Shown one piece after another: positions 44,164-55,083 of a DNA stretch of 64,000 nucleotides. Positions within the stretch are counted from its first letter, which is position 1. Each line of letters begins with the position of its first letter. This stretch comes from Uliginosibacterium aquaticum (GTDB taxonomy: Bacteria > Pseudomonadota > Gammaproteobacteria > Burkholderiales > Rhodocyclaceae). The notes below the pieces were generated by a model, which made no database searches, was not told the origin of the DNA, and was given only the letters and a program-made list of their open reading frames with translations. The DNA lies in assembly GCF_012972705.2 (NCBI RefSeq), contig NZ_JABCSC020000001.1, positions 1,550,001-1,614,000 on the forward strand. The letters run 5' to 3'. The translations under genes and the position numbers were made by a program.

Positions 44164-44775
44164 TCAGCCAGGACGAGCCTGGTCGGGATGGCAGAAGCAG
44201 GTCGTGGTGTGGTCATTGACCATGCCGGTGGCCTGCATGAAGGCGTAGCAAATGGTGCTGCCAACGAATTTGAAGCCGGCTTTGAGCAGCGCTTTTGACA
44301 AAGCATCGGATTCAGGCGTGCGAGCTGGAATTTCGCTCATGCCTGACCAGTGATTGACGCGCGGCTGATCACCGACAAAGCGCCACAGCCAGGCCACTAC
44401 ATCGCCTTCGCGCTCGCGCAGCGCCAGCCAGGCGCGTGCATTGCCGATGGTGGCGGTGATCTTGGCGCGGTTGCGGACGATGCGGGCGTCCTGCATCAGG
44501 GCTTCGATGTCGGCCTCGGTCATGGCAGCAATCCGAGCGATGTCGAAGCCGTGAAAGGCGTGGCGGTAGCCCTCGCGTTTTTTGAGGATGGTGATCCAGG
44601 CGAGGCCTGCCTGCGCGCCTTCGAGGCAGAGCATTTCGAAGAGATGGCGCTCGTCGCGGCAGGGGATGCCCCATTCCTGATCGTGGTAGTCACGATAGAG
44701 TGGATCGGCTGCGCCAGCCCAGGTGCCAAGCCAGGCGCAGCGGGCGCGGCCATCCTGCCAGTCGGCAGCGCTCAC
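44164..44775 (-). CDS. tag: DNA-3-methyladenine glycosylase I
   Basis: 203 aa. Signature CAWLGTWAGAADPLYRDYHD, QEWGIPCRDERHLFEMLCLE and GAQAGLAWITILKKREGYRH, with the C-terminal MQATGMVNDHTTTCFCH supplying the zinc-binding Cys/His residues. It removes 3-methyladenine from alkylated DNA. It overlaps the upstream monooxygenase-like gene by 4 bp. Confidence 0.95.
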   Translation of the reverse strand: MSAADWQDGRARCAWLGTWAGAADPLYRDYHDQEWGIPCRDERHLFEMLCLEGAQAGLAWITILKKREGYRHAFHGFDIARIAAMTEADIEALMQDARIVRNRAKITATIGNARAWLALREREGDVVAWLWRFVGDQPRVNHWSGMSEIPARTPESDALSKALLKAGFKFVGSTICYAFMQATGMVNDHTTTCFCHPDQARPG

Positions 44776-45098
44776 TCGTCCAGCTCGCTGATGGCGCGTA
44801 GCACGCGGATATCGGGCAATCCGCGCATCTTGCCAAGCAGGCTCAGGACGCCGCGCGCGACATGGGCCGAGTCCAGATGGCGCTGGTGCGCATCGAGGCT
44901 CTCCCAGGTTTCGATGGTGTTGAGGGCAAACGGACGCTTGCTGTCGGCATATACGTCAAAGCGCAGGCAGCCTTCTTCCTGACGGCACAGATCGGCCATT
45001 CCGGAGAGGGTGCGGGCAACTTCCGGGAAATGCTCGGGCAGGGCTTCGGCGAGGGTAATGACGTGAATGGCGCTGGCAGGCATGAGGCTTGAGTCCAT
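44772..45098 (-). CDS. Antibiotic biosynthesis monooxygenase (ABM) domain protein
   Basis: 108 aa, single dimeric ferredoxin-like fold: IHVITLAEALPEHFPEVART, CRQEEGCLRFDVYADSKRPF and ALNTIETWESLDAHQRHLDS. Relatives act as quinol monooxygenases (YgiN) or unknown oxygenases without a metal. Starts at 45098 (MDSSLMPAS) and 45083 (MPASAI) are both possible, and neither has a clear ribosome site. It is cotranscribed with tag. Confidence 0.82.
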   Translation of the reverse strand: MDSSLMPASAIHVITLAEALPEHFPEVARTLSGMADLCRQEEGCLRFDVYADSKRPFALNTIETWESLDAHQRHLDSAHVARGVLSLLGKMRGLPDIRVLRAISELDE

Positions 45099-45114
45099 GA
45101 AACTGGGGTGATTG

Positions 45115-47817
45115 TCAGGCGGCCTTATTGGCTTTGGCAAGGTCCAGCGTGCCGTGCTTGATGGTTTTGTCTTCCGGGTCGTTGCGCAGCACGAAACCGA
45201 TGCGTTCCACAAAGCGCAGCATGCGTTCATTGCTGGCGAGGAATTCGCCCTTCATGGTTTGCAGGCCACGCTGCCAGGCAGTGGTAACGAGCACCTCCAT
45301 GAGCTTGCGGCCCAGGCCGCTGTGCTGGTAGGCGTCGTCCACCACGATGGCGAATTCGCAGCTGAAGCCATCCGGGTTGGTGGTGTAGCGGCATACGCCG
45401 ATCTGGATTTCGTTGCCCTCGGTGAGGTGGGTGGCAATGAAGGCCAGCTCGCGGTCGTAGTCAATCTGGGTGAGCTTGGCGAGCAGGGACGGGGAGAGTT
45501 CGCGCAGGGCGCTCATGAACCGGAAGTACTTGGTTTCGGGCGAGAGCTTTCGCACGAAAGCCTGGTTCATCTCCGCGTCTTCCGGTTTGATCGGGCGGAT
45601 GGTGATTGGTGCGCCGTCCTTGAGTTGCCATGGATAGATCAGATTGCTCGGGTAGGGGTGAATCGCCATGTGGTCGTAACGGCCGGCGCTGCGCGGGATC
45701 TCGCCGATCTCGATGCGCGCGTCGGCAACCTGCAGGCCACGATCGTCCACGCACAGCGGGTTGATCTCCAGCGAACGGATCCAGGGCATTTCGCAGATGA
45801 TGTCGGAGACTCGCAGCAGGGTGTGTTCGAGCGCATCGAGATCGGCTGCAGGCATGCCGTCGAGTGCGCCGAGCATGCGTTCGGCGTGAGTGCTGCGCAG
45901 GAGATCGCGTACGAGGAAGGCGTTCAGTGGCGGCAGGCCAACCGCACGGTCCGGCCAATAGTTCGGATCCAGGCTGCGCTCGCCAATCCCGATGACGGGC
46001 CCGAAGACTGGATCGCGCCACACGCGCAGCATCAGTTCGCGGGTGTAAGGGCTCTGCCAGCTTGGCTCAATGCACATGCCGGCGGCGAGTTCTGTGGGGA
46101 GTTGCTGCTTGAGCTGGCTGGTGAGTTCTTCGTAGGCCAGATGCAGGGCGACGGTACTGGCCAGGTTGTGGCGTCCGGCCAAGTGCTGCAGGCGGGTGCC
46201 CGCGAGCGCGGCATCCGGTTTGATATCCACCGGGAAGCCGAAATGCATTGCCGCTTCGATGCCTTCAGCAGGGCTGTGCACCACGCGCAACTCGGTAACC
46301 GGGATGTGGAAGGCTGCAAGCAGGGCGATGGCTTCGTGGCGGCGCAGTACAGTGCGGTGGGCCTTGAGTGCACTCTCGATCATGCTGCGGGCAAGTTCGC
46401 GAAGCGGTGCTTTTTCGTATTCGAGGGGGGCCGGCACTTGGGTCAGCAATTGCTGGTTGCGGTAGTAGGAGCTGATGTGGGAGAACAGGTCGACAGCGCT
46501 CTCTGGCGTGCGCAGCGAGGGGATGCGTGCCTGACGGAAGATCTCGCGGGCTTCAAGGCAGGCATCATCTCCAAGCCAGCAAGTGAGGATGGGCTTGTCC
46601 GAGCCCTTGGCGAGTTCCACCACGCGGCGCGCCACTTCACTGGGCTGACTCATGGCGAGTGGTGAGAGCAGGCACAGCACACCGTCGACATGCTCGTCCT
46701 GCAGCAAGGTCTGGAGTGCGCTGGCATAGCGCTCGGGGCTGGAGTCTCCGATCAGGTCGATCGGGTTGTCGACGCGCGAATGCGAAGGCAGCAGCTCTTC
46801 CAGATGGGCGATGGTATCGGGTGCCAGGCGCGCCAGTTCGATGCCGAGGTCACCGGCGCGGTCGGCGGCCATCACGCCCGGGCCGCCGCCATTGGTAATG
46901 ATGGCGAGACGGTTGCCGCGCGGCCGGAAATGCACGAAGAGCCCTTTGAGGCTGGAAAAAAGCTGGGTCAGGGTGTTCAGGCGGATCACCCCGGAGCGGC
47001 GCAGAGCGGCGTCGAATACGGCATCGTCGCCCGTGACCGCGCCGGTGTGCGCCTGAGCTGCGCGTGAGCCGACCGGATGGCGACCCACTTTGAGCACCAT
47101 CACTGGTTTGGCCCGGGCGGCGGCGCGGATCGCGCTAAGAAAGCGGCGTGCATCGCGAATGCCTTCGATGTAGACCAGGATGGCTTCGGTGCGGAAATCC
47201 CACACCAGATAATCGAGGATCTCGCCGAAATCCAGTTCGGCCGAAACCCCTAGTGAAATTACATTCGAGAAGCCAACCTGGTTCGGCCGGGCGTAATCGA
47301 GCACTGCCGCGCACAGGGCGCCGGATTGAGAAACGAAGCCGATCGAGCCGGCAATCGGCTGGCTGCCGGCAAAGGTGGCGTTGAGGCCTAGCAGCGGGCG
47401 TGCTACGCCGAGGCTGTTCGGCCCCAGTACGCGCATGCCGTACTGACGGGCGATGTGTACCGTGTCTTCCTCCAGCTGAGCGCCCAGGGTACCGCTCTCG
47501 CCGAAGCCAGCGGAGAGTACCGCGGCGATCTTGACGCCAGCACGCCCGCATTCATCGATCAGTCCTGGCACGCTGCCGGCCGGCGTCGCGATGACGGCCA
47601 GGTCCACCTTGCCCGGTACGTCACCGATATGCGCGAAGCAGGGCACTCCCTGAACGCTGTCGTATTTCGGGTTGACCGCATGCAGGGCACCCTTGAAGCC
47701 CGCCCCTAGCATGTTGCGCACGAGAATCGCACCGAGTGCGTTGTCGCGCTCGGTGGCGCCGATGATGGCCACACTGCGCGGCTCGAACAGCGGCGAGAGG
47801 TAGTGTTTTTCGTCCAC
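45115..47817 (-). CDS. pat: Protein acetyltransferase of the Pat/YfiQ type (ADP-forming acyl-CoA synthetase-like plus GNAT)
   Basis: 900 aa. Domains are a CoA-binding fold (about 10-140; RSVAIIGATERDNALGAILV), succinyl-CoA ligase-like domains (about 150-460; GFVSQSGALCAAVLDYARPN), an ATP-grasp domain (about 480-710) and a C-terminal GNAT domain (about 730-890; CEFAIVVDDAYQHSGLGRKL). Order and length match Salmonella Pat and E. coli PatZ, which acetylate the catalytic Lys of Acs. acs lies 4 kb downstream and acetate transporters are close, so the same target is likely. An acetate-CoA ligase activity is an alternative. Confidence 0.9.
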   Translation of the reverse strand: MDEKHYLSPLFEPRSVAIIGATERDNALGAILVRNMLGAGFKGALHAVNPKYDSVQGVPCFAHIGDVPGKVDLAVIATPAGSVPGLIDECGRAGVKIAAVLSAGFGESGTLGAQLEEDTVHIARQYGMRVLGPNSLGVARPLLGLNATFAGSQPIAGSIGFVSQSGALCAAVLDYARPNQVGFSNVISLGVSAELDFGEILDYLVWDFRTEAILVYIEGIRDARRFLSAIRAAARAKPVMVLKVGRHPVGSRAAQAHTGAVTGDDAVFDAALRRSGVIRLNTLTQLFSSLKGLFVHFRPRGNRLAIITNGGGPGVMAADRAGDLGIELARLAPDTIAHLEELLPSHSRVDNPIDLIGDSSPERYASALQTLLQDEHVDGVLCLLSPLAMSQPSEVARRVVELAKGSDKPILTCWLGDDACLEAREIFRQARIPSLRTPESAVDLFSHISSYYRNQQLLTQVPAPLEYEKAPLRELARSMIESALKAHRTVLRRHEAIALLAAFHIPVTELRVVHSPAEGIEAAMHFGFPVDIKPDAALAGTRLQHLAGRHNLASTVALHLAYEELTSQLKQQLPTELAAGMCIEPSWQSPYTRELMLRVWRDPVFGPVIGIGERSLDPNYWPDRAVGLPPLNAFLVRDLLRSTHAERMLGALDGMPAADLDALEHTLLRVSDIICEMPWIRSLEINPLCVDDRGLQVADARIEIGEIPRSAGRYDHMAIHPYPSNLIYPWQLKDGAPITIRPIKPEDAEMNQAFVRKLSPETKYFRFMSALRELSPSLLAKLTQIDYDRELAFIATHLTEGNEIQIGVCRYTTNPDGFSCEFAIVVDDAYQHSGLGRKLMEVLVTTAWQRGLQTMKGEFLASNERMLRFVERIGFVLRNDPEDKTIKHGTLDLAKANKAA

Positions 47818-47917
47818 GGGGCTTCCTGCGTGCAGGCTCCGGCGGATGGCCGGGCAGTGACTTGAGTATGCCGCATGGACAGGGCGCCTGACGCCCGGGA
47901 TAACCCTTTCGGGAGTG

Positions 47918-48160
47918 TTACATCTCCATCTCGGTGACGGGTTCGTTCGTCAGTACGGCGATGTAGCCCTCATTGACGAGGGTTTCGATGGCGGCGTGTG
48001 CTTCATTGCCCAGCATCAGGCGCTGCTGCAGCTCAAGCCAAGGGGTGTGGCCATCGATGAGGATCAGGGTGCTGCGCAGACGCGCGGGCAGGTGGTGGCT
48101 GCGGTGGGCGATTTCTTCAATGCCCTTGCGGGTCTTGCAGTAAATGGCGGTGTCGGGCAT
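47918..48160 (-). CDS. Small conserved-looking protein of unknown function
   Basis: 80 aa (MPDTAIYCKTRKGIEEIAHR; RLRSTLILIDGHTPWLELQQ; then NEGYIAVL). A good ribosome site (GGAGATG) precedes ATG 48160. The KTxKGxxEI...LRxxLILIDG pattern resembles short proteins that occur in many betaproteobacteria next to unrelated genes. A winged-helix-like fold is possible but unproven. It precedes pat on the same strand, with a 100-bp gap. Confidence 0.65.
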   Translation of the reverse strand: MPDTAIYCKTRKGIEEIAHRSHHLPARLRSTLILIDGHTPWLELQQRLMLGNEAHAAIETLVNEGYIAVLTNEPVTEMEM

Positions 48161-48273
48161 GGCACATCTCCGGCTGTAGATGCCTTGACGCTAGCTGCAG
48201 GCGCCGGATGCCGCAATGCGGGATCTTCCGCAGAAGGGTGAAAACAAATGTTACAGACGTGCGTTGCAGGCGT

Positions 48274-48308
48274 AAAAAAGGCGCCGCTGCACGGGGCAGG
48301 GGCGCCTT
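48274..48308 (-). terminator. Rho-independent terminator of the acetate transporter gene
   Basis: An 8-bp stem (AAGGCGCC / GGCGCCTT) with a 14-nt loop lies 20 bp after the stop codon. On the minus strand it is followed by a run of six T. Confidence 0.85.
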
Positions 48309-48327
48309 CTTGCGGGAGCGGAGTCGC

Positions 48328-48936
48328 TCAGGCCGCTTTCTTCAGCGCTACGGCCTTGGCCTTGGGCTTGCCCATCGGCAGCACGTCGCGGCCGTAGATT
48401 TCATTGATGATCTGGGCGGCCGCGTCGTAGATCGCGAAGGCGCCGCAAAGAATGCCTTCCCAGCCGGCCAGATGCTTGATGGCTTCGTTGCCGGTGGCGT
48501 CACCGATGGCGAGCAGGGCGAAGAGCACGACCAGCGAGCCGAACACCAGCTGGGTGATGCGCGAGAGCTTCAGGGTGCCGACGAACAGGACCGCGGTAAA
48601 GATGCCCCACATCACGAGGAAGGCAACCAGACCGCCGGTGGAGGTGGCGTCCATCAGGCCGGTCTTCGGGAAGGTGACCAGACCGACCAGGGTCAGCCAG
48701 AAGAAGCCATAGGAGGTGAAGGCCACGGTACCGAAGGTGTTGCCCTTCTTCCATTCCATCAGGCCGGCGATGACCTGGGCGATACCGCCGTAGAAGATAC
48801 CCATGGCGAGGATCATCGAGTTCATCTCGAAGAGACCAGCGTTGTGCAGGTTCAGCAGCACAGTCGTCATGCCGAAGCCGAGCAGGCCCAGCGGGGCGGG
48901 ATTGGCGGTGGTGTCGTGAAGCTTAGCGTCGGCCAT
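48328..48936 (-). CDS. satP: Acetate uptake transporter, GPR1/FUN34/YaaH family (SatP-like)
   Basis: 202 aa, six membrane helices. The family motif [20 protein letters not shown] is at the N-terminus, with [24 protein letters not shown] and AFTSYGFFW also conserved. It should move acetate or succinate with protons. It has its own terminator and sits between pat and the P-type ATPase, close to acs. ATG 48936 has GGAG about 9 nt upstream. Confidence 0.92.
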   Translation of the reverse strand: MADAKLHDTTANPAPLGLLGFGMTTVLLNLHNAGLFEMNSMILAMGIFYGGIAQVIAGLMEWKKGNTFGTVAFTSYGFFWLTLVGLVTFPKTGLMDATSTGGLVAFLVMWGIFTAVLFVGTLKLSRITQLVFGSLVVLFALLAIGDATGNEAIKHLAGWEGILCGAFAIYDAAAQIINEIYGRDVLPMGKPKAKAVALKKAA

Positions 48937-49161
48937 GAGGGAGGCTCCGGAGTAATCAGGGAATGAAAGACGGCGCATCTTGCCAGCGAAGCTGGTCAAA
49001 ACATTTCGTCTGGATCAAAAGTGTTAGGGGTTTGTCCTTATCGGGCGCGCAGATTACCGGGCTGGGACAGGCTTCGGGAAGCTTTTTGAGCGGCCGGGCC
49101 AAAAACGCAAACAAATGTAAAAGCCTATAAAGAAAGCAGGGTTTTTGGTCTGGGAGGCAGG

Positions 49162-51846
49162 ATGACACAGCAAGCGCCGCGCGCTGAAGCGTGGCATGCC
49201 CGAGCGGCAAGCGAGGTGCTGGCCGTCCTGAATACCGACGGGGCGGGCTTGTCGGCTAGCGAAGCCGAGCTCCGTCTGCAGCGTTATGGCCCCAATCTTC
49301 TGCCCGTAGCTCAGGTGCGGCCGGCCTGGCTGCGTTTTCTGGATCAGTTCAATAACCTTCTGGTGCTGGTTCTACTGGCTGCCGGCGTGCTCACCTTGTT
49401 GTTGGGGCATGTGCTGGATGCCGCTGTGATCATCGGCGTGACGATCGTCAATGCCCTGATCGGCTTTGTTCAGGAAGGGCGAGCCGAAGCGGCATTGGCC
49501 GCAATCGGCAAGATGCTGACTCCCACGGCGAGGGTGCTGAGAGGCGGCCAGCAACTCGCCGTGGACGCTGCTCGACTGGTGCCGGGAGATATCGTGCTGC
49601 TGGCTGAAGGCGACAAAGTGCCGGCGGATCTGCGCCTTTTTGAGGTCAAAGCCTTGCGCGTCGAGGAAGCTGCGCTGACAGGGGAGGCGGAGCCGGTTGA
49701 GAAGAGCGTAGCACCGGTTGACAGTGAGGCTGTGCCCGGTGACCGGCTATGCATGGCCTTTTCCGGCACGCTGGTGGTGCACGGCCAAGGGCGTGGGGTG
49801 GTTGTGGCGACGGGCGCGGCGAGCGAGATCGGCCAAATCAGCGCCATGCTGGCTGCCGTGGAGCGTATTGATACGCCTTTGCTGACGCGTATGGCGAGTT
49901 TTAGCCGGCAACTTACCCTGGCGATCGGCGTGCTGGCGGTGGTGGTGTTTGCGCTGGGGGTGTGGGGCGCGGGCTATGCGTGGAGCGAGATGTTCATGGT
50001 GGCCGTGGGGATTGCGGTGGCGGCGATCCCGGAGGGCCTGCCGGCCATCGTGACGATCACTCTGGCTATCGGCGTGCAGCGCATGGCCAAGCGTAATGCC
50101 ATTGTGAGGCGCTTGCCTGCAGTGGAAACGCTCGGTTCGGTCAGTGTGATCTGTACCGACAAAACCGGCACCCTGACCCGCAACGAGATGACGGTGCTGC
50201 GCGTGGCGACCGGCGAGCAGGTGTTTGAACTGGACGGCACCGGCTATGGCCCGGAGGGGGGCATCCATGTGGGTGGTCGGCGTATCGAGCCACGTGACTA
50301 CGCCGTGCTGGGGGAACTGGCACTGGCGGGCTTGCTATGCAATGACGCGCAGGTTCGTCAGGGCGTGGATGGCTGGCAGCTACAGGGCGATCCGACCGAA
50401 GGCGCACTGTGTACTCTGGCGCTCAAGCTCGGGCTGGAACATGCTGAGGAGGCTGCGCGGGCGCCGCGTCACGATGTGATTCCGTTTGCGGCCGAGCATC
50501 GTTACATGGCTACTCTGCATGAGGCCGCCATTTACCTGAAGGGCGCGCCGGAGGCCGTGCTGGCGCGCTGTGACCGCCAGCGGGGCGATTCTGGTGATAT
50601 ACCGCTTGACCAGGCTTACTGGCTGGCGCAGGAAACAGCCCTTGCTTCCGAGGGCTTACGGGTGCTGGCGCTCGCTCAGCGGGTGCCGGATGCCGAGCAG
50701 GCCGAGTTGAGCCTCGACGCGCTCGGAGGCCACTTCGTGCTGCTCGGGTTAGTGGGCATCATCGATCCGCCGCGCGAGGAAGTGCGTGCCTCGCTGGCGC
50801 GCTGCCATGGCGCAGGCATTCGCGTGAAGATGATTACCGGGGATCACGCCATTACGGCGCGGGCCATTGCCAGCCAGCTCGGGATTGGCGGTGATGCGGG
50901 ACGCACGCTCACCGGCAGCCAGATCGAGGCCATGAGCGATGCCGATCTCAGGGCGGTGGTGCATGAGGTGGATGTCTTCGCGCGGGCCAGCCCCGCGCAC
51001 AAGCTGCGTCTGGTCGAAGCTTTGCAGGCGGGCGGTGCAGTGGTGGCGATGACGGGAGATGGCGTGAATGATGCGCCGGCCCTCAAGCGTGCCAGCGTGG
51101 GGGTGGCGATGGGGCAGAAGGGCACCGAGGTGGCGCGCGAAGCAGCGGGCATGGTGCTTACCGATGACAACTTCGCTTCGATCGGTCATGCCGTGGAGGA
51201 GGGCCGCACGGTCTATGAAAACATCCGCAAGGCCATCCTCTACATCCTGCCTACCAACGGTGGTGAGGTCGGGGGCATCGTGCTGGCAATGCTGCTGGGC
51301 TGGCAAATGCCGATCACGCCGGTGCAGATCCTGTGGGTGAACATGTTCACCGAGATCACCCTGTCGATCTCACTGGCCTTTCTGCCCGCCGCTGCGGCCT
51401 GCATGCAGCGCCCGCCACGGGATCCGGCCGAGTCCCTGATCTCGGGCTTCCTGCTTTGGCGTCTCCTGCTGGTCTCCCTTCTGATGGCCGGTGCAAGCCT
51501 GCTGGTGTTCCAGCTTGAGCTCACCACAGGGGCGAGTATTGCCCAGGCACGCACGGCGGCCGTGAACATGATCGTGGTGGGTGAGGCGGCCTATCTTCTC
51601 AATTGTGGCGATCTGGAGCATTGCGTGCTGGGCAGTCTGTTGCGCAATCGTCCGGCGTGGCTAGCAATTGCGGTCGTGATGAGCCTGCAACTGGCTTTCA
51701 CCTATCTGCCCACGCTGCAGCTGCTGTTTGGCACGGCTGCCCTGCCGGTGGCCAGCTGGGGCTACATCCTGCTGCTTGGCTTGACGCTCCTGTTGCTGGT
51801 AGAGGGTGAGAAAGGGCTCCGGATGTGGCTGGAGCGGCGTACGTGA
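49162..51846 (+). CDS. Cation-translocating P-type ATPase (P2 type)
   Basis: 894 aa. It has the N-terminal cation ATPase domain, actuator motif (LTGEAEPVEKS), M4 VAAIPEGLPAIVT, phosphorylation site CTDKTGTLTRNEMT, KGAPEAVL, MITGDHAITARAIA and MTGDGVNDAPALK hinge. M4 PEGLP points to the Ca2+/Na+/H+ class. The M6 segment WVNMFTEITLSISLAFLP lacks the Asn/Asp pair used by SERCA pumps, so the ion is uncertain. It is divergent from satP and followed by acs after a 101-bp promoter region. A good ribosome site (GGAGG) precedes the start. Confidence 0.88.
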   Translation: MTQQAPRAEAWHARAASEVLAVLNTDGAGLSASEAELRLQRYGPNLLPVAQVRPAWLRFLDQFNNLLVLVLLAAGVLTLLLGHVLDAAVIIGVTIVNALIGFVQEGRAEAALAAIGKMLTPTARVLRGGQQLAVDAARLVPGDIVLLAEGDKVPADLRLFEVKALRVEEAALTGEAEPVEKSVAPVDSEAVPGDRLCMAFSGTLVVHGQGRGVVVATGAASEIGQISAMLAAVERIDTPLLTRMASFSRQLTLAIGVLAVVVFALGVWGAGYAWSEMFMVAVGIAVAAIPEGLPAIVTITLAIGVQRMAKRNAIVRRLPAVETLGSVSVICTDKTGTLTRNEMTVLRVATGEQVFELDGTGYGPEGGIHVGGRRIEPRDYAVLGELALAGLLCNDAQVRQGVDGWQLQGDPTEGALCTLALKLGLEHAEEAARAPRHDVIPFAAEHRYMATLHEAAIYLKGAPEAVLARCDRQRGDSGDIPLDQAYWLAQETALASEGLRVLALAQRVPDAEQAELSLDALGGHFVLLGLVGIIDPPREEVRASLARCHGAGIRVKMITGDHAITARAIASQLGIGGDAGRTLTGSQIEAMSDADLRAVVHEVDVFARASPAHKLRLVEALQAGGAVVAMTGDGVNDAPALKRASVGVAMGQKGTEVAREAAGMVLTDDNFASIGHAVEEGRTVYENIRKAILYILPTNGGEVGGIVLAMLLGWQMPITPVQILWVNMFTEITLSISLAFLPAAAACMQRPPRDPAESLISGFLLWRLLLVSLLMAGASLLVFQLELTTGASIAQARTAAVNMIVVGEAAYLLNCGDLEHCVLGSLLRNRPAWLAIAVVMSLQLAFTYLPTLQLLFGTAALPVASWGYILLLGLTLLLLVEGEKGLRMWLERRT

Positions 51847-51881
51847 AAGCCCCTACTGAATACCTTCGGGCATCAGGGCTT

Positions 51882-51895
51882 TTGATAATTATCAA
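51882..51895. promoter_or_regulatory. Perfect FNR/ANR box upstream of acs
   Basis: TTGAT-AATT-ATCAA matches the FNR consensus at every fixed position. Its centre lies about 60 bp upstream of the acs start, so a class II position near -41.5 would put the transcription start around 51930. Confidence 0.82.
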
Positions 51896-51947
51896 TTGCT
51901 TGACATGGTCATAGCATGTCGGCTCCCACCGCAGGAGAGAGACAGAA

Positions 51948-53930
<1,983 letters not shown>

Positions 53931-53953
53931 GTCGTTTCAGCAGCAGACTTGGG

Positions 53954-53985
53954 GGGCTGTGGCTTCAGACGCCACAGCCCTTTTT
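53954..53985 (+). terminator. Rho-independent terminator of acs
   Basis: A 10-bp GC-rich stem (GGGCTGTGGC / GCCACAGCCC) with a 7-nt loop is followed by TTTTT, 24 bp after the acs stop. Confidence 0.93.
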
Positions 53986-54017
53986 CTTGCGCGGACGTTG
54001 GAGGGCTGGGGCGCGGT

Positions 54018-54749
54018 TCAGTCGGCCGTGAGGGTCAGCAGGATATCGGCGTACCAGGCGCAGTTAAGACCCAGCGCTTCATCCAGCTTCAGATCACGGC
54101 TGCCCACATCGAGGCGGGCCGAATGGATGCCCAGCAGGACCCACGGCAGCTGCCCCTGCGTGCAAAGCGTTGCGGCCCGGCGTTTGACGACCGGTGCGCC
54201 GCTGCCGCCGCGATGGGTGCGGGCATCAGTGAGAAAGTAGCCTTCGCCCTGAAAGCGCATGCCGAAAGAAGAGGCGATGCCCGCCTGGCGCACGACCGGC
54301 AGGTGATGGAAGTCGTCGTGAAAACCCAGCGGAAAACCCAGGATCAGAATCGATTCTCCGGCTTCGATCTGGTCTGCCGGGGTGACCAGATTCTCCGGCC
54401 CGAAGGTGGCAATGACGCTGCCCGCAGGTAAGGCGGTGCGTTCGATTTCGATAATGGCGACATCGATTTCACCGGAGCCGTCGCTGCCTTGGCGCCACAG
54501 ACTCTTGCCGTGACGGTAGAGCGGAATCGAGAAACCTGTGGAACTGGCCATGTTGTGCGGATCGGTATGCAACTCGATCACCAGCCGATCCGGGCTGTGC
54601 TTGCTGGGTTCGTCGAACATCACATGGCGGCTGGTGACCAGGAACAGGCGCTCGCCGCGAGCGAAGAAGAAGCCGCTGGCGTTGGTCAGGGATTGCTCGC
54701 CGTAGTAAGTGACGATGCGGGTGGTTGTGAGCAGGAGGGCTTCGATCAT
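54018..54749 (-). CDS. Trypsin-like serine protease domain protein, cytoplasmic
   Basis: About 243 aa with no signal peptide. A catalytic triad of the trypsin/HtrA fold is visible: His in LVTSRHVMFDEP, Asp in GEIDVAIIEIER, Ser in HRGGSGAPVV. No PDZ domain is present. An in-frame GTG slightly upstream (giving VQVTPAMIEALL) and longer starts are possible. The absence of a secretion signal is unusual for a peptidase of this fold, but solo Trypsin_2 proteins are known. It lies convergent to acs. Confidence 0.8.
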   Translation of the reverse strand: MIEALLLTTTRIVTYYGEQSLTNASGFFFARGERLFLVTSRHVMFDEPSKHSPDRLVIELHTDPHNMASSTGFSIPLYRHGKSLWRQGSDGSGEIDVAIIEIERTALPAGSVIATFGPENLVTPADQIEAGESILILGFPLGFHDDFHHLPVVRQAGIASSFGMRFQGEGYFLTDARTHRGGSGAPVVKRRAATLCTQGQLPWVLLGIHSARLDVGSRDLKLDEALGLNCAWYADILLTLTAD

Positions 54750-54861
54750 GGCAGGAGTGACTTGCACTCGCGGCTTCGGAGGAGGGACGACCAGCATACG
54801 CCGGCTCGCGCCGCTTGCCAGAACGAATCGTCGCAATGGACGCCTTGCACATACGGAAAAC

Positions 54862-55083
54862 TCAGAAAGGCAGGCGCCGTCGGCCTTTGGCAGGAGAGAT
54901 GGGGGCATCGGGAGCGGGGCCGAGCTCGGCGCGTTGTGGCTTACGCAGGGCATTCAGCTCCGGATTGGCGAAGCGTACCTTGCCTTCGAGTTCGCAGCCG
55001 CGCATGCCTGGCGAACAGATGGCGCCCTGAACGCGCTGACAGAGGCCGTTCGCGTCGTGCGGGCAGCCCCACGCGCTGCTCAT
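54862..55083 (-). CDS. Small Cys-rich protein coupled to a YgjV-like gene
   Basis: 73 aa, starting MSSAWGCPHDANGLCQRVQG, then AICSPGMRGCELEGKVRF, followed by a basic tail (SPAKGRRRLPF). Four cysteines in the pattern C-x7-C-x7-C-x6-C suggest a zinc or Fe-S knuckle. The ATG overlaps the stop of the upstream membrane gene by 4 bp, evidence that it is translated. I do not know a function. Confidence 0.7.
   Translation of the reverse strand: MSSAWGCPHDANGLCQRVQGAICSPGMRGCELEGKVRFANPELNALRKPQRAELGPAPDAPISPAKGRRRLPF

Noticed and set aside
48979-49025. Possible FNR box upstream of satP
   Set aside because: Only one half-site (TTGAT on the minus strand) is good; the other half reads ACGAA.
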